64,000 nucleotides of DNA from Haemophilus influenzae (GCF_001457655.1 NZ_LN831035.1:1054001-1118000), one strand, 5' to 3'; shown: positions 48,373-59,616, counted from the stretch's first letter. Numbers and translations: made by a program. Notes: generated by a model from the letters alone, not told the origin.

Positions 48373-50328
48373 ATGAATTTAAAAAAATTTTTCAATACGC
48401 CAACTCATGAGCCGTTCCGCGATAAAAAAGCGGAGCGTAACCTTTTTGCACGCCGAACGTTAGTGGCTTTTTTGGGGATTTTGCTACTAACAGGTGTTTT
48501 ATTCACCAATATTTATCAGCTACAGATTGTTAATTTCGATACTTACCGAACGCGTTCTAATGGTAACCGAATTAAATTATTACCTTTACCGCCAACGCGT
48601 GGCTTAATCTATGATCGTTACGGTAAATTATTAGCCGAAAATCTTACTTTTTTTGGTTTATACATTGTGCCGGAAAAAACTGAAAATTTAGACCGCACTT
48701 TAGATGAATTACGCTACATTGTGGGATTGACGGATAACGATATTGAACATTTTAAAAAAGAACGTCTCCGCGGAACGCGTTATACACCGATTTTATTAAA
48801 GCCGAATTTAACAGAAGAACAAATTTCACGCTTTGCGGTAAATGGCTACCAATACCCGAGTTTAGAGGTACGTCCTTATTTCAAACGCCATTATTTATAT
48901 GGCGAAACAATGGCGCATATTTTGGGCTATGTAGGTAAAATGAATGATAAAGATGTAGAACGTTTGAAACGAGAGGATAAATTTGCGAATTATGCGGGGA
49001 CGAACGATATTGGAAAATTGGGTATTGAACGTTATTACGAGGATATACTGCAAGGTACCACGGGTTTTGAAGAAGTAGAAATTAATAATCGCGGCAAAGT
49101 AATCCGTACTTTGCGTAGCCGACCTGCTGTGGCGGGAAAAAGTATTCATTTAACTATTGATTTAGCATTACAGCGTTATATTACTGAACTTTTATCGGGA
49201 CTAAAAGGTGCTGTAGTTGTGCTTGATCCGAAAGATAGTAGTGTATTAGCGATGGTATCTACACCAAGTTATGACAATAATTTATTTGTTGATGGTATTT
49301 CCTCCGAAGATTATAAACGTTTATTAAATGATCCTGCTCGTCCGCTTTATAGTCGTGCGACACAAGGTGCGTATCCGCCCGCTTCAACAGTCAAACCTTT
49401 TATTGCAGTAGCCGCACAAACTGAAAATGTGATTACACCAAACACAACGATTTTTGATCCGGGATATTGGGTATTACCTAACTCCACAAAACGTTTTCGT
49501 GATTGGAAAAAAACAGGCCACGGAGATACGGATTTGAATAAAGCGATTACTGAATCCTCTGATACTTATTTTTATCAAGTGGCTTATAATATGGGTATTG
49601 ATCGTCTTTCTAATTGGATGAAGGATTTTGGTTTTGGTATGCCAACGGGGATTGAAATTCAAGAAGAAACGGCTGCCAATATGCCAACTCGAGAATGGAA
49701 ACAAAAACGCTATAAACGCCCTTGGGTACAAGGCGATACGATTTCGGTTGGGATTGGTCAAGGTTATTGGACGGCAACACCACTACAAGTAGCAAAAGCA
49801 ACGACGATATTGGTCAATAATGGCAAAGTAAATACGCCGCATTTGATGAAAGCAATTGAGGGGGCAGTTCTAGAGCCTTATGAAGATCCGTTAATTTATC
49901 CTGATATTAGTACACCTAAAGTGACGGCTTGGGAGGCAGCGAAACGCGGTATGTACAATGTTGTTAATGCTGCAAATGGAACTGGGCGAAAAGCCTTTGC
50001 AGATGCCAATTATCGTGTTGCAGGAAAATCTGGTACTGCTCAAGTGTTTAGTTTAAAAGAAAATGAAAAATACAATGCGGTGGGATTGAAAAAAGAATTG
50101 CATGATCACGCATGGTTTACCGCATATGCGCCTTATGAAAACCCTAGATTGGTTGTGACAGTGATTTTAGAAAATGCAGGTGGTGGTTCAAGTAATGCCG
50201 CACCGTTAGCGCGTAAAGTGATGGATTACTATTTAAATCAGCGTTTACCACAAGTTGAAAAATATAATGTACCTATTCAGCAAAAAAAAGATTTGTCACA
50301 AGAGAGCGAACAAATAAATGGAAGATAA
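48373..50328 (+). CDS. mrdA: Penicillin-binding protein 2 (cell elongation transpeptidase)
   Basis: 651 residues. It cross-links side-wall peptidoglycan with the glycosyltransferase RodA. One membrane helix (about 30-50), a dimerisation/pedestal domain (about 65-240) and the transpeptidase. Active-site motifs: SxxK as S338-TV-K341 (ASTVKPF), the SSD triplet in [10 protein letters not shown], and KSGT at 552-555. It overlaps rodA by 11 bp (50318-50328), so translation is coupled. Confidence 0.97.
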   Translation: MNLKKFFNTPTHEPFRDKKAERNLFARRTLVAFLGILLLTGVLFTNIYQLQIVNFDTYRTRSNGNRIKLLPLPPTRGLIYDRYGKLLAENLTFFGLYIVPEKTENLDRTLDELRYIVGLTDNDIEHFKKERLRGTRYTPILLKPNLTEEQISRFAVNGYQYPSLEVRPYFKRHYLYGETMAHILGYVGKMNDKDVERLKREDKFANYAGTNDIGKLGIERYYEDILQGTTGFEEVEINNRGKVIRTLRSRPAVAGKSIHLTIDLALQRYITELLSGLKGAVVVLDPKDSSVLAMVSTPSYDNNLFVDGISSEDYKRLLNDPARPLYSRATQGAYPPASTVKPFIAVAAQTENVITPNTTIFDPGYWVLPNSTKRFRDWKKTGHGDTDLNKAITESSDTYFYQVAYNMGIDRLSNWMKDFGFGMPTGIEIQEETAANMPTREWKQKRYKRPWVQGDTISVGIGQGYWTATPLQVAKATTILVNNGKVNTPHLMKAIEGAVLEPYEDPLIYPDISTPKVTAWEAAKRGMYNVVNAANGTGRKAFADANYRVAGKSGTAQVFSLKENEKYNAVGLKKELHDHAWFTAYAPYENPRLVVTVILENAGGGSSNAAPLARKVMDYYLNQRLPQVEKYNVPIQQKKDLSQESEQINGR

Positions 50329-51433
50329 AATCCCTTTTTGGTTGCGTGTTTGGCAACGTTTGCATATTGATTTTTGGCTGTTTATCGGACTTCTTGCAAT
50401 AACGGCTTATGGTATGCTGGTGTTATATAGTGCATCAGGTGCCAGTGAAATGATGTTTAATAACCGAATTATTCAGGTTTTACTTGGATTTATTGTTATG
50501 TTGTTAATGGCTCAATTTCCACCAAGATTTTACCAACGCATCGCACCTTATCTTTATTTAATTGGTTTTGTGTTGTTGATCTTAGTAGATGCTATTGGCA
50601 CGACAAGTAAAGGTGCGCAGCGTTGGCTTGATCTGGGATTTATTCGTTTTCAACCCTCTGAAATTGTAAAACTTGCTGTGCCATTAATGGTGGCGGTGTA
50701 TTTAGGTAATCGTCCGCTTCCACCTAAATTAAGTGAAACATTTATAGCGATTGCAATGATTCTACTGCCAACATTGCTTGTGGCGATTCAGCCTGATTTA
50801 GGCACAGCAATTTTGGTCAGTGCGTCAGGTTTATTTGTCGTGTTTTTAGCAGGAATGAGCTGGTGGCTTATTTTAGCTGCAGTGATTGGCTTAGCTGGAT
50901 TTATTCCGATCATGTGGTTATATCTAATGCACGATTATCAACGCACTCGCGTTCTCACATTATTGGACCCAGAAAAAGATCCTCTCGGTGCTGGCTATCA
51001 TATTTTACAATCAAAGATTGCGATTGGTTCTGGTGGATTAAGCGGAAAAGGCTGGATGCAGGGGACTCAATCACAATTAGAATTTTTGCCCGAACCTCAT
51101 ACAGATTTTATTTTTGCGGTAATGGGTGAAGAGCACGGAATGATTGGTTTTTTGATTTTAATGGCGATTTACTTGTTTATTATTGTGCGAGGTTTAATGA
51201 TTGCCGTAAATGCTCAAACTTCTTTTGGGCGTATTCTTGCTGGTGCAACAACATTAATTTTCTTTGTTTATGTATTTGTGAATATTGGAATGGTAAGCGG
51301 AATTTTGCCTGTTGTGGGTGTGCCATTACCTTTATTTAGTTATGGTGGTACCTCTTATGTTGCGATTATGGCAAGTTTTGGTTTACTGATGTCTATTCAT
51401 ACGCATAAAAGTCAATTTATGAAAAGGAGCTAA
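50318..51433 (+). CDS. rodA: RodA, SEDS peptidoglycan glycosyltransferase
   Basis: 371 residues with ten predicted membrane helices. It polymerises lipid II for side-wall growth. The SEDS motifs are present: [27 protein letters not shown] (catalytic Asp in QPDLGT), and [14 protein letters not shown]. The start lies within the end of mrdA. A hairpin with TTTCATTT/AAATGAAA arms follows the stop. Confidence 0.97.
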   Translation: MEDKIPFWLRVWQRLHIDFWLFIGLLAITAYGMLVLYSASGASEMMFNNRIIQVLLGFIVMLLMAQFPPRFYQRIAPYLYLIGFVLLILVDAIGTTSKGAQRWLDLGFIRFQPSEIVKLAVPLMVAVYLGNRPLPPKLSETFIAIAMILLPTLLVAIQPDLGTAILVSASGLFVVFLAGMSWWLILAAVIGLAGFIPIMWLYLMHDYQRTRVLTLLDPEKDPLGAGYHILQSKIAIGSGGLSGKGWMQGTQSQLEFLPEPHTDFIFAVMGEEHGMIGFLILMAIYLFIIVRGLMIAVNAQTSFGRILAGATTLIFFVYVFVNIGMVSGILPVVGVPLPLFSYGGTSYVAIMASFGLLMSIHTHKSQFMKRS

Positions 51434-51471
51434 TTTCATTTTTTTCTTTCTTAAAGAAAGAATAAATGAAA
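51434..51471 (+). terminator. Hairpin between rodA and rlpA
   Basis: TTTCATTT (51434-51441) and AAATGAAA (51464-51471) frame an inner stem CTTTC/GAAAG (51446-51450, 51456-51460). It is AT-rich and begins at the rodA stop; a T-run is lacking after it. A possible partial stop or processing point. Confidence 0.4.
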
Positions 51472-51485
51472 AGCGTTAGTATTTT

Positions 51486-52349
51486 ATGAAATTAAAAACT
51501 GGGTTAAATTTGACCGCACTTTTGCTATTTATGATAAGCGTAGCTTTTCCTGCGCAGGCTGATACGCAAAAAATGTATGGTATTCGAGGGGATAATCTTT
51601 CTATCGCAACTCAAATGCCTGCACCAAGGACTTATTCAGTAAAAGGGCAAACTTATACCACTAAAAGTGGGAATGAAGCCAAATCTTATATTAAAGAAGG
51701 TTTAGCAAGTTATTATCATCTTAAATTTGATGGGCGAAAAACAGCAAGTGGCGATGTTTATAACTCAAAACAATTTACTGCAGCACATAAAACATTGCCA
51801 ATAAATTCTTATGCTTTAGTGACAAATTTACATAACAATCGTAAAGTTATCGTACGTATTAATGATCGTGGGCCTTTTAGTGATAAACGTTTAATTGATC
51901 TTTCACACGCTGCGGCAAAAGAAATTGGCTTAATTTCCCGCGGCATAGGGCAGGTAAGAATTGAGGCGTTGCACGTTGCTAAAAATGGGAATTTATCAGG
52001 TGCAGCCACAAAAACACTGGCTAAACAAGCAAAAACTCAGGAAGCTGCCGATCGTTTAGTATTAAAATCTAACACGCTTTTTGATAACGCATCTAAGTCA
52101 ATAAATGCTCTAAAAGGAACCGAATTTTACTGTTTGAAAATGCTTGAATTAACCTCTCATAGCCAAGCAAATAAATTAATTACGCAGCTTGCGTTAGCGA
52201 ATATTCAGACTGAAGTAAATCGCTCAGGAAATAAATATGAAATTTATATTGGGCCTTTTGATGACAAAACAAAAATGGCACAAGTGAGAACTAAATTACA
52301 AAAAATGGCAAATAATAAGCCATTAATTGTTTATACGTATAAAAATTAA
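51486..52349 (+). CDS. rlpA: RlpA-type septal-ring protein with DPBB and SPOR domains
   Basis: 287 residues. A signal peptide (about 1-25, AQA-D) precedes the double-psi beta-barrel domain (about 70-165; YYHLKFDGRKTASGD, AAHKTLPINSYALV, RINDRGPF) and a C-terminal SPOR domain (about 210-285), which binds glycan strands lacking stem peptides. In Pseudomonas RlpA is a lytic transglycosylase. Unlike the E. coli lipoprotein, there is no Cys near the signal-peptide end, so it appears to be soluble periplasmic. Lies between rodA and dacA as in E. coli. Confidence 0.92.
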   Translation: MKLKTGLNLTALLLFMISVAFPAQADTQKMYGIRGDNLSIATQMPAPRTYSVKGQTYTTKSGNEAKSYIKEGLASYYHLKFDGRKTASGDVYNSKQFTAAHKTLPINSYALVTNLHNNRKVIVRINDRGPFSDKRLIDLSHAAAKEIGLISRGIGQVRIEALHVAKNGNLSGAATKTLAKQAKTQEAADRLVLKSNTLFDNASKSINALKGTEFYCLKMLELTSHSQANKLITQLALANIQTEVNRSGNKYEIYIGPFDDKTKMAQVRTKLQKMANNKPLIVYTYKN

Positions 52350-52364
52350 TTGTAGGAACACACT

Positions 52365-53546
52365 ATGTTGAAAAGAACAACAAAAATCGCATTTTTATCA
52401 AGTTTTGTGGCACTTAGTGCTTTTTCGGTATCTGCAGAGGATATGCAGTTTGGCGTAACTCCACCACAAATTACGGCTCAAACGTATGTATTGATGGATT
52501 ATAATTCAGGTGCAATTTTGACCGCACTTAATCCAGATCAACGTCAATATCCAGCATCACTGACTAAAATGATGACAAGTTATGTAGTTGGTGTCGCATT
52601 AAAACAAGGCAAAATCCATAATACCGATATGGTTACCATTGGTGAAAGTGCGTGGGGGCGTAATTTCCCTGATTCATCAAAAATGTTTTTAGATTTAAAT
52701 ACACAAGTATCTGTAGCAGATTTAAATCGAGGTGTGATTGTTGTTTCTGGTAATGATGCGACTGTTGCATTAGCTGAACATATTTCTGGCAATGTACCGA
52801 ACTTTGTAGAAACAATGAATAAATATGTTCAACAATTTGGTTTGAAAAATACAAATTTCACCACGCCCCATGGTTTAGACGATCCAAATCAATATTCTTC
52901 CGCGCGTGATATGGCAATTATTGGTGCGCATATTATTCGTGATTTACCTGAAGAATATAAAATTTACTCCGAAAAAGACTTTACATTTAATAAAATCAAA
53001 CAAGCTAACCGTAATGGACTATTATGGGATAAAACTATCAATGTTGATGGAATGAAGACAGGGCATACTAGCCAAGCAGGATATAACTTAGTCGCTTCAG
53101 CGACTACATCAAACAATATGCGTTTAATTTCTGTAGTAATGGGTGTGCCAACTTACAAAGGTCGTGAAGTAGAAAGTAAGAAACTTTTACAATGGGGTTT
53201 TGCTAATTTCGAAACATTTAAAACTTTAGAGGCTGGTAAAGAAATTTCAGAACAAAGGGTTTATTATGGCGATAAAAATTCAGTAAAACTTGGTGCTTTA
53301 ATGGATCACTTTATTACGATACCTAAAGGTAAACAAAGTGAGGTTAAAGCTCGTTATGAATTAGCAGATAAAAATTTACAAGCACCATTAGCAAAAGGTC
53401 AAGTGATTGGTAAAGTGGTTTATCAACTGGATGGTAAGGATATTGCAAGTGCCAATTTACAAGTGATGAATGATGTGGGAGAAGCGGGTATTTTTGGTAA
53501 ACTATGGGATTGGTTAGTATTGACTGTGAAAGGGTTATTCTCATAA
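52365..53546 (+). CDS. dacA: D-alanyl-D-alanine carboxypeptidase (PBP5/6 type)
   Basis: 393 residues. It trims the terminal D-Ala from peptidoglycan pentapeptides. Signal peptide 1-24 (VSA-ED). Active site: SLTK 65-68, SGN 128-130, KTG 231-233. The C-terminal domain (about 285-375) is followed by an amphipathic helix (LWDWLVLTVKGLFS) that anchors it to the membrane face. 15 bp after rlpA. An uptake sequence lies in its 3' flank. Confidence 0.96.
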   Translation: MLKRTTKIAFLSSFVALSAFSVSAEDMQFGVTPPQITAQTYVLMDYNSGAILTALNPDQRQYPASLTKMMTSYVVGVALKQGKIHNTDMVTIGESAWGRNFPDSSKMFLDLNTQVSVADLNRGVIVVSGNDATVALAEHISGNVPNFVETMNKYVQQFGLKNTNFTTPHGLDDPNQYSSARDMAIIGAHIIRDLPEEYKIYSEKDFTFNKIKQANRNGLLWDKTINVDGMKTGHTSQAGYNLVASATTSNNMRLISVVMGVPTYKGREVESKKLLQWGFANFETFKTLEAGKEISEQRVYYGDKNSVKLGALMDHFITIPKGKQSEVKARYELADKNLQAPLAKGQVIGKVVYQLDGKDIASANLQVMNDVGEAGIFGKLWDWLVLTVKGLFS

Positions 53547-53601
53547 AAACAAGTTGAAAATTGACCGCACTTTTTGATTTATTTTATTTTTAGGAAAGAA
53601 A

Positions 53602-53880
53602 ATGACAATAGAAAACGATTATGCAAAACTCAAGGAATTAATGGAATTTCCAGCAAAAATGACTTTTAAAGTTGCGGGAATTAATCGAGAAGGGTTAGCA
53701 CAAGATCTTATACAAGTGGTGCAAAAATATATTAAAGGCGATTATATTCCAAAAGAAAAGCGCAGTAGTAAAGGCACTTATAATTCAGTTTCAATTGATA
53801 TTATTGCTGAAAACTTTGATCAGGTAGAAACACTCTATAAAGAACTGGCTAAAGTTGAAGGCGTGAAAATGGTTATTTAG
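53602..53880 (+). CDS. ybeD: YbeD/DUF493 family protein
   Basis: 92 residues (E. coli 87). Ferredoxin-like fold with similarity to ACT regulatory domains; the role is unclear. [16 protein letters not shown] and [21 protein letters not shown] are typical. It lies between dacA and lipB as in E. coli and is one base away from the lipB start, implying cotranslation and perhaps a link to lipoylation. AGGAAAG precedes the start. Confidence 0.92.
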
Positions 53881-53881
53881 T

Positions 53882-54520
53882 ATGAACAATTCCCTTATCG
53901 TTCGTCAGTTAGGATTGCAAGATTATCAAGAAATTTGGCACAAAATGCAGGATTTTACTGATACTCGAAATGCTGAAACGCAAGACGAAATTTGGTTAGT
54001 ACAACATTATCCTGTTTTTACCCAAGGGCAAGCAGGTAAACCAGAGCATCTTTTACAACGTAGTGAAATCCCTGTGGTGCAATCGGATCGTGGTGGGCAA
54101 ATTACCTATCACGCACCCGGTCAGCAAGTGATGTATGTGCTTATTGACATTAAACGCCATAAAAACTTAAATGTGCGTCAATTAGTTACCGCACTTGAAC
54201 AAACGGTGGTTAAAACTTTGGCTGAATATGGCATTGAAAGCTATCCAAAGCCTGATGCGCCAGGTGTTTATGTGGATGGAAAAAAGATTTGTTCTCTTGG
54301 ATTACGTATTCGTCGTGGTTGCTCTTTTCACGGGTTGGCATTGAATATTAATATGGATCTTAATCCTTTCCATTATATTAATCCTTGTGGGTATGCAGGG
54401 CTTGAAATGTGTCAGTTAGCGGATTTTGTTAATCAAGATGAAGCTGATTGCGATAATGTTTCAGCAAAATTAATTAAACACTTCGCCGATCTTTTAGGCT
54501 ATAATATAACAACTTTATAA
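53882..54520 (+). CDS. lipB: Octanoyl-[acyl carrier protein]:protein octanoyltransferase
   Basis: 212 residues. It moves octanoate from ACP to the lipoyl domains of 2-oxoacid dehydrogenases and the glycine cleavage H protein. Family motifs: [14 protein letters not shown], the Lys in [15 protein letters not shown] and the catalytic Cys in [10 protein letters not shown]. It starts one base after ybeD. A terminator lies before lipA. Confidence 0.97.
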
Positions 54521-54535
54521 CATTTTATAAAAACT

Positions 54536-54561
54536 AAATGCCCAATTTGGGCATTTTTATT
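54536..54561 (+). terminator. Terminator between lipB and lipA
   Basis: AAATGCCCA (54536-54544) pairs with TGGGCATTT (54548-54556), 3-nt loop, followed by TTATTT. lipA starts at 54574, so it may depend on read-through or a promoter overlapping the hairpin. Confidence 0.75.
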
Positions 54562-54573
54562 TAGGAAAATACT

Positions 54574-55536
54574 ATGTCTACGCCTTTCAAAATGGAACGC
54601 GGTGTAAAATATCGCGATGCGGCAAAAACCTCAATTATTCCCGTAAAAAATATCGATCCTAATCAAGAGTTATTAAAAAAACCAGAATGGATGAAAATTA
54701 AACTTCCAGCAAGTTCAGCTAAAATTGAAAGCATTAAAAATGGAATGCGCCGTCACGGATTACATTCTGTTTGTGAGGAAGCGTCTTGTCCAAATTTACA
54801 CGAATGTTTTAATCATGGCACAGCCACTTTTATGATTTTAGGTGCAATTTGTACGCGCCGTTGCCCATTCTGTGATGTGGCTCACGGTAAACCATTACCG
54901 CCTGATCCTGAAGAGCCACAAAAATTGGCAGAAACGATTCAAGATATGAAACTTAAATATGTGGTAATCACATCGGTGGATCGTGATGACTTGCCTGATC
55001 GTGGTGCTGGTCATTTTTCTGAATGTGTAAAAGCTGTGCGCGAGCTTAATCCTAACATTAAGATTGAAATTTTAGTGCCTGATTTTCGTGGTCGCATTAC
55101 ACAGGCTTTAGAGAAATTAAAAGATAATCCGCCAGATGTCTTTAACCATAATTTAGAAAACGTACCGCGCTTATATAAAGAAATTCGTCCAGGTGCGGAT
55201 TACGAATGGTCACTTAAATTATTGCGTGAATTCAAAGAAATATTCCCAAATATCCCAACCAAATCTGGTTTAATGGTTGGGTTAGGCGAAACCAACGAGG
55301 AAATTTTGCAAGTGATGCAAGATTTACGTGATAACGGTGTGACTATGCTCACGTTGGGTCAATATCTTCAACCTAGCCGCCATCATTTGCCTGTTGCCCG
55401 TTATGTGCCGCCAACTGAATTTGATGAATTCCGTGATAAAGCCAATGAAATGGGCTTTGAACATGCGGCTTGTGGGCCATTTGTTCGTTCTTCTTATCAC
55501 GCTGATTTACAAGCCAGTGGCGGATTAGTGAAATAA
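54574..55536 (+). CDS. lipA: Lipoyl synthase
   Basis: 320 residues (E. coli 321). A radical-SAM enzyme inserting two sulfur atoms into octanoyl chains. The auxiliary cluster cysteines are [12 protein letters not shown] (CX4CX5C), the radical-SAM motif is CTRRCPFC (CX3CX2C), and the final RSSYHAD supplies the Ser ligand. AGGAAA precedes the start. A strong facing uptake-sequence terminator ends the cluster. Confidence 0.98.
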   Translation: MSTPFKMERGVKYRDAAKTSIIPVKNIDPNQELLKKPEWMKIKLPASSAKIESIKNGMRRHGLHSVCEEASCPNLHECFNHGTATFMILGAICTRRCPFCDVAHGKPLPPDPEEPQKLAETIQDMKLKYVVITSVDRDDLPDRGAGHFSECVKAVRELNPNIKIEILVPDFRGRITQALEKLKDNPPDVFNHNLENVPRLYKEIRPGADYEWSLKLLREFKEIFPNIPTKSGLMVGLGETNEEILQVMQDLRDNGVTMLTLGQYLQPSRHHLPVARYVPPTEFDEFRDKANEMGFEHAACGPFVRSSYHADLQASGGLVK

Positions 55537-55555
55537 TTTAAAATTCTGCTAAATT

Positions 55556-55597
55556 AAACCGCACTTTTTGCTTGCAACAAAAGTGCGGTTTATTTTT
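55556..55597 (+). terminator. Strong inverted uptake-sequence terminator after lipA
   Basis: AAACCGCACTTTT (55556-55568) and AAAAGTGCGGTTT (55579-55591), a perfect 13-bp stem with a 10-nt loop, followed by ATTTTTAC. It ends the rsfS-lipA cluster. Confidence 0.85.
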
Positions 55598-55699
55598 ACA
55601 ACTCAGAATAACCGCCAATATTGCCTATAAATTATTCAATGTATAATGCAGTGTTAAGATAATATTAGATTATAAAGTTGGGAAAAATATGAGCTTATC

Positions 55700-55729
55700 T
55701 TGTATCGTAATTTGCTCATCGCTTATAAT
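55700..55729 (+). promoter_or_regulatory. Candidate promoter of the cit operon
   Basis: A perfect TATAAT at 55724-55729 has TTGTAT at 55700-55705 with an 18-bp spacer. The -35 is poor, so an activator may be needed. It is about 55 bp before citC. A short inverted repeat ACTAC...GTAGT lies in the leader. The remaining DNA between 55598 and 55699 shows nothing further. Confidence 0.45.
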
Positions 55730-55786
55730 AGCTCTATACTACTAACTTGGTAGTGATGTTATGTTTTCTTCTTTTTTGGAGAGTCG

Positions 55787-56794
55787 ATGCAATTTGAGCG
55801 AATTTCTACTGAACAAAAAAAACTTTCCCTCATTCAGACATTTTTACATCAAAATGCGCTTAAATTAGATGAACAAATCGAGTATTTTGTTGTTGGCTAT
55901 AATGATAACGAACAAATCGTTGTCTGTGGCGGTTTAGCAGGCAATATCATAAAATGTGTTGCGATTGATGAGTCTTTGCGTGGTAGCGGTGTTGCCTTGC
56001 AATTAATTACTGAATTGGTTGATTTAGCTTACACGCTAAAACGCCCACACCTTTTTATTTATACAAAACCCGAATATGCAACGTTGTTCAAATCTTGTGG
56101 TTTTTATATCATCTCTGATGCCAATCCTTATGTAGTATTGTTAGAAAATAGTGCTACGCGTTTACAAAAACAATGCTCATTATGGGAGAAAATGCGTGTG
56201 GATGGTAATCGAATTGGCTCGATTGTAATGAACGCGAATCCATTTACCTTAGGTCATCGTTATTTAATTGAGCAAGCATTACAACAATGTGATCATCTGC
56301 ATTTATTTATTGTCGGTGAAGACGCATCGCAATTTTCTTACACTGAACGATTTGAAATGATTCAACAAGGTATTTTCGATTTATCCAATATCACTCTTCA
56401 TTCTGGCTCTGACTATATTATTTCTCGTGCAACATTTCCAAATTATTTCCTAAAAGATCAATTAATTACAGATGAAAGTTATTTTGAGATTGATCTGAAG
56501 TTATTCCGTTTACATATTGCTCAAGCTTTGGGAATAACACATCGCTTTGTTGGTACTGAGCTAAATTGTCCCATCACTGCCGAATATAATCGCCAAATGC
56601 ATTATTGGTTAATGGATGCCGAAATGAATGCACCAAAAATAAATGTTATCGAGATACCTAGAAAAACAGCAAGCAACCACATTATTTCTGCTTCTACAGT
56701 ACGAAAGCATTTGGCTGAAAAAAATTGGGCTCAACTCGCAGAGTTTGTGCCTATGACTACGTTAAATTATTTACAAAAGTGCGGTCGTTTTTAA
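55787..56794 (+). CDS. citC: [Citrate (pro-3S)-lyase] ligase
   Basis: 335 residues. It acetylates the thiol of the CitD prosthetic group with ATP, switching on citrate lyase. The N-terminal GNAT-like domain (about 1-120; [12 protein letters not shown]) is followed by the nucleotidyltransferase domain whose signature is [19 protein letters not shown] (TXGH). Last stretch [12 protein letters not shown] matches the ISTRX-like motif. It is the first gene of the citC-D-E-F-XG-T operon. GGAG precedes the start. Confidence 0.97.
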   Translation: MQFERISTEQKKLSLIQTFLHQNALKLDEQIEYFVVGYNDNEQIVVCGGLAGNIIKCVAIDESLRGSGVALQLITELVDLAYTLKRPHLFIYTKPEYATLFKSCGFYIISDANPYVVLLENSATRLQKQCSLWEKMRVDGNRIGSIVMNANPFTLGHRYLIEQALQQCDHLHLFIVGEDASQFSYTERFEMIQQGIFDLSNITLHSGSDYIISRATFPNYFLKDQLITDESYFEIDLKLFRLHIAQALGITHRFVGTELNCPITAEYNRQMHYWLMDAEMNAPKINVIEIPRKTASNHIISASTVRKHLAEKNWAQLAEFVPMTTLNYLQKCGRF

Positions 56795-56831
56795 ATACAT
56801 TTTTATTCATCAATATACGGAAGGAAAATCT

Positions 56832-57119
56832 ATGAAAATAACAAAAGTAGCCGTTGCAGGGACACTGGAATCCAGTGATGTTCAAGTACGGGTTCAACCT
56901 TTTGATTCACTCGATATTGAAATCAATAGCTCAGTAGCAAAACAATTTGGTGAACAAATTGAAGCGACAGTTCGTGAAGTATTAGCAAAACTAGGCATTA
57001 CAGCAGCACAAGTCATTGTAGAAGACAAAGGGGCGTTAGATTGCGTGTTACAAGCTCGAGTAAAAGCTGCTGCAATGCGTGCAACTGATGAAACGATTAA
57101 CTGGGAGGCTGTGCTATGA
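56832..57119 (+). CDS. citD: Citrate lyase acyl carrier protein (gamma subunit)
   Basis: 95 residues. It carries the 2'-(5''-triphosphoribosyl)-3'-dephospho-CoA arm on a serine, most likely Ser14 in [10 protein letters not shown]. The C-terminal [19 protein letters not shown] is family-typical. It overlaps citE by 4 bp (ATGA). AAGGAAA precedes the start. The CitX domain of the fused gene downstream attaches the arm. Confidence 0.97.
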   Translation: MKITKVAVAGTLESSDVQVRVQPFDSLDIEINSSVAKQFGEQIEATVREVLAKLGITAAQVIVEDKGALDCVLQARVKAAAMRATDETINWEAVL

Positions 57120-57991
57120 AATTAAGAAGAAGTATGTTATTTGTGCCGGGCTCAAATGCCGCCATGTTGAGTAATAGCTTTATTTATAAACCAGATTCCA
57201 TTATGTTTGACTTAGAAGATGCGGTTGCGCTCAAAGAAAAAGATTCTGCTCGTTTATTAGTCGCTCATGCACTTCAACATCCGCTTTATAAAGAAATTGA
57301 GACCGTAGTTCGTGTTAATCCGCTAGATTCTGAATTTGGTTTATTGGATTTGAATTCGGTAGTGCGTGCGGGTGTGGATGTGGTACGTATGCCAAAAACT
57401 GAAAGCGCGCAAGATGTGTTGGATATGGATCACGCCATTACTGAGATTGAGAAAGCCTGCGGTCGAGAAGCAGGTTCGACTAAAATGCTAGCAGCCATCG
57501 AATCGCCATTAGGTATCACTCAAGCCAACCAAATCGCTTTCGCTTCTAAACGTTTAATTGGTATCGCATTGGGTGCAGAGGATTACGTACGTAACTTAAA
57601 AACCGAGCGTTCACCAGAGGGGATTGAACTGCTTTTTGCTCGTTGTTCTATTTTACAAGCGGCACGTGCGGCTGGCATTCAGGCTTTTGATACCGTATAT
57701 TCTAACGCGAACAATGAAGAAGGCTTCTTAAAAGAGGCTGCGTTAATTAAACAGCTTGGTTTTGACGGTAAATCCTTAATCAACCCACGCCAAATTGAAT
57801 TGTTACACAACTTATTTGCACCGACACAAAAAGACGTGGAGCAGGCAAAACGCATTATTGAAGCGGCAGCAGAAGCTGAACGACAAGGGGCTGGTGTTGT
57901 TTCGTTAAACGGTAAAATGATTGACGCACCGATTATTGATCGCGCAAAACTTGTATTAGAACGTGCGAAATCAGGTATTCGTGAAGAGTAA
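57116..57991 (+). CDS. citE: Citrate lyase beta subunit (citryl-ACP lyase)
   Basis: 291 residues. It splits citryl-thioester into oxaloacetate and acetyl-thioester. HpcH/HpaI aldolase fold: [29 protein letters not shown] (metal-binding), [14 protein letters not shown] and GAEDYVRNL. It starts within citD's stop (ATGA overlap) and lies 14 bp before citF. Ordinary length. Confidence 0.98.
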   Translation: MKLRRSMLFVPGSNAAMLSNSFIYKPDSIMFDLEDAVALKEKDSARLLVAHALQHPLYKEIETVVRVNPLDSEFGLLDLNSVVRAGVDVVRMPKTESAQDVLDMDHAITEIEKACGREAGSTKMLAAIESPLGITQANQIAFASKRLIGIALGAEDYVRNLKTERSPEGIELLFARCSILQAARAAGIQAFDTVYSNANNEEGFLKEAALIKQLGFDGKSLINPRQIELLHNLFAPTQKDVEQAKRIIEAAAEAERQGAGVVSLNGKMIDAPIIDRAKLVLERAKSGIREE

Positions 57992-58005
57992 AGGGAGATA
58001 AAAAG

Positions 58006-59508
58006 ATGACAACAAGAGAACAACGTATTGAAAAATATCACGCTGATCGCTCAGTCTATCAGGCGGTGCCTAAATCTGAATCCCTTTCTCGTACAGCGAA
58101 AGATCGCAAACTTTGTACCTCTCTAGAAGAAGCGATTAAACGCTCTGGCTTAAAAGATGGTATGACTGTTTCATTTCATCATGCTTTTCGGGGCGGAGAT
58201 TTTGTGGTGAATATGGTGATGAATAAAATTGCCGAAATGGGTTTCAAAAATCTGACCCTTGCATCTTCATCTTTAATTGATAGCCACTTCCCGATTGTCG
58301 AATATATCAAAAATGGCGTGGTCACCAAAATCTATTCTTCTGGTTTACGCGGTGAACTTGCAGAGCAAATCTCTCGTGGTTTATTGAATGAACCTGTAAA
58401 TATTCATTCTCATGGTGGACGTGTTCACTTAGTAAAATCTGGCGAATTAAAAATTGACGTTGCTTTTTTAGGCGTGCCTTGCTGTGACACATTCGGTAAT
58501 GCCAATGGATTTACTGGAAAAAGTAAATGCGGCTCTCTAGGCTATGCGCGTGTCGATGCTGAATATGCTGACAAAGTTGTGTTGCTCACAGAGGAATTTG
58601 TTGAATACCCGCACTACCCAATCAGCATAGCTCAAGATCAAGTAGATTTAATCGTGCAAGTTGAAGCAGTCGGTGACCCGAAAAAAATTGGTGGTGGTGC
58701 AACCCGAATGACTACCAATCCACGCGAATTACTCATTGCGCGTAAATGTGCAGAAGTAATTTTTGCCAGTGGTTATTTTAAAGATGGCTTCTCATTACAA
58801 ACTGGTTCTGGGGGGGCAGCATTAGCTGTTACACGCTTTCTAGAAGAAAAAATGCGTCGTGAAAATATCACTGCAGATTTCGCACTTGGCGGAATTACTG
58901 CAAGTATGGTGGCATTACATGAGACTGGTCTTATTAAAAAATTATTAGATGTACAAAGCTTTGATTCTGTTGCAGCTGAATCACTTGCCCGTAACCCAAA
59001 TCATATTGAAGTCTCCGCTAACCAATATGCGAATTACAGTTCCAAAGGCGCATCTGTTGAACGTTTAGATATGGTGATTCTTTCTGCTTTAGAAATCGAC
59101 ACTAAATTTAACGTGAATGTATTGACTGGCTCTGACGGTGTGATTCGCGGTGCATCTGGTGGTCATTGTGATACCGCAGCTTCTGCACAAGTAGCAATCA
59201 TTGTGGCACCATTAGTTCGTGGTCGTATTCCAACCGTGGTGGAAAACGTGATTACCTGTGTAACACCTGGTGAAAACGTCGATATTCTCGTTACCGATCA
59301 TGGTGTAGCAGTAAATCCTAAACGTCCAGATTTGATTGAAGCTTTAAGCAAAACAGACATTCCATTGTTTACTATTGAACAACTTTGTGAACGTGCTTAC
59401 AGCATTACTGGTAAACCAAAAGAAATTGAGTTTACTAATAAACCTGTGGCTGTTGTTCGTTATCGTGATGGTTCGGTGATTGATACGGTGTATCAAGTTA
59501 AAGACTAG
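58006..59508 (+). CDS. citF: Citrate lyase alpha subunit (citrate:acetyl-ACP transferase)
   Basis: 500 residues (family about 505-510). It swaps acetate for citrate on the ACP thioester. CoA-transferase-like fold, with two halves: GMTVSFHHAFRGGDFVVN and FLGVPCCDTFGNANGFTG in the first, GSGGAALAVTRFLEEKM and LTGSDGVIRGASGGHCDTA in the second. AGGGAG precedes the start. A 180-bp gap with a weak hairpin separates it from citXG. Confidence 0.98.
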   Translation: MTTREQRIEKYHADRSVYQAVPKSESLSRTAKDRKLCTSLEEAIKRSGLKDGMTVSFHHAFRGGDFVVNMVMNKIAEMGFKNLTLASSSLIDSHFPIVEYIKNGVVTKIYSSGLRGELAEQISRGLLNEPVNIHSHGGRVHLVKSGELKIDVAFLGVPCCDTFGNANGFTGKSKCGSLGYARVDAEYADKVVLLTEEFVEYPHYPISIAQDQVDLIVQVEAVGDPKKIGGGATRMTTNPRELLIARKCAEVIFASGYFKDGFSLQTGSGGAALAVTRFLEEKMRRENITADFALGGITASMVALHETGLIKKLLDVQSFDSVAAESLARNPNHIEVSANQYANYSSKGASVERLDMVILSALEIDTKFNVNVLTGSDGVIRGASGGHCDTAASAQVAIIVAPLVRGRIPTVVENVITCVTPGENVDILVTDHGVAVNPKRPDLIEALSKTDIPLFTIEQLCERAYSITGKPKEIEFTNKPVAVVRYRDGSVIDTVYQVKD

Positions 59509-59585
59509 AATCAGCATTACAAGCGATCTACTTTCAATAGCCAAAATTAACTCTTGTCTTCCCATGATTATCAGGAAAGGAGCCC

Positions 59586-59616
59586 AAAGAGTTGAAAGGG
59601 ACTCAATTAGCTCTTT
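59586..59616 (+). other. Weak hairpin in the citF-citXG gap
   Basis: AAAGAG (59586-59591) pairs with CTCTTT (59611-59616); inside, TTGA (59592-59595) pairs with TCAA (59603-59606), leaving a 4-nt bulge. The whole 180-bp gap (59509-59688) shows no ORF. It may lower expression of citXG relative to citF, or be a processing site. Confidence 0.35.

Noticed and set aside
55598..55786. citAB-type two-component regulator or its site near the cit operon
   Set aside because: No sensor kinase or response regulator gene is in the window, and no recognisable CitB site was found in the 250-bp gap.
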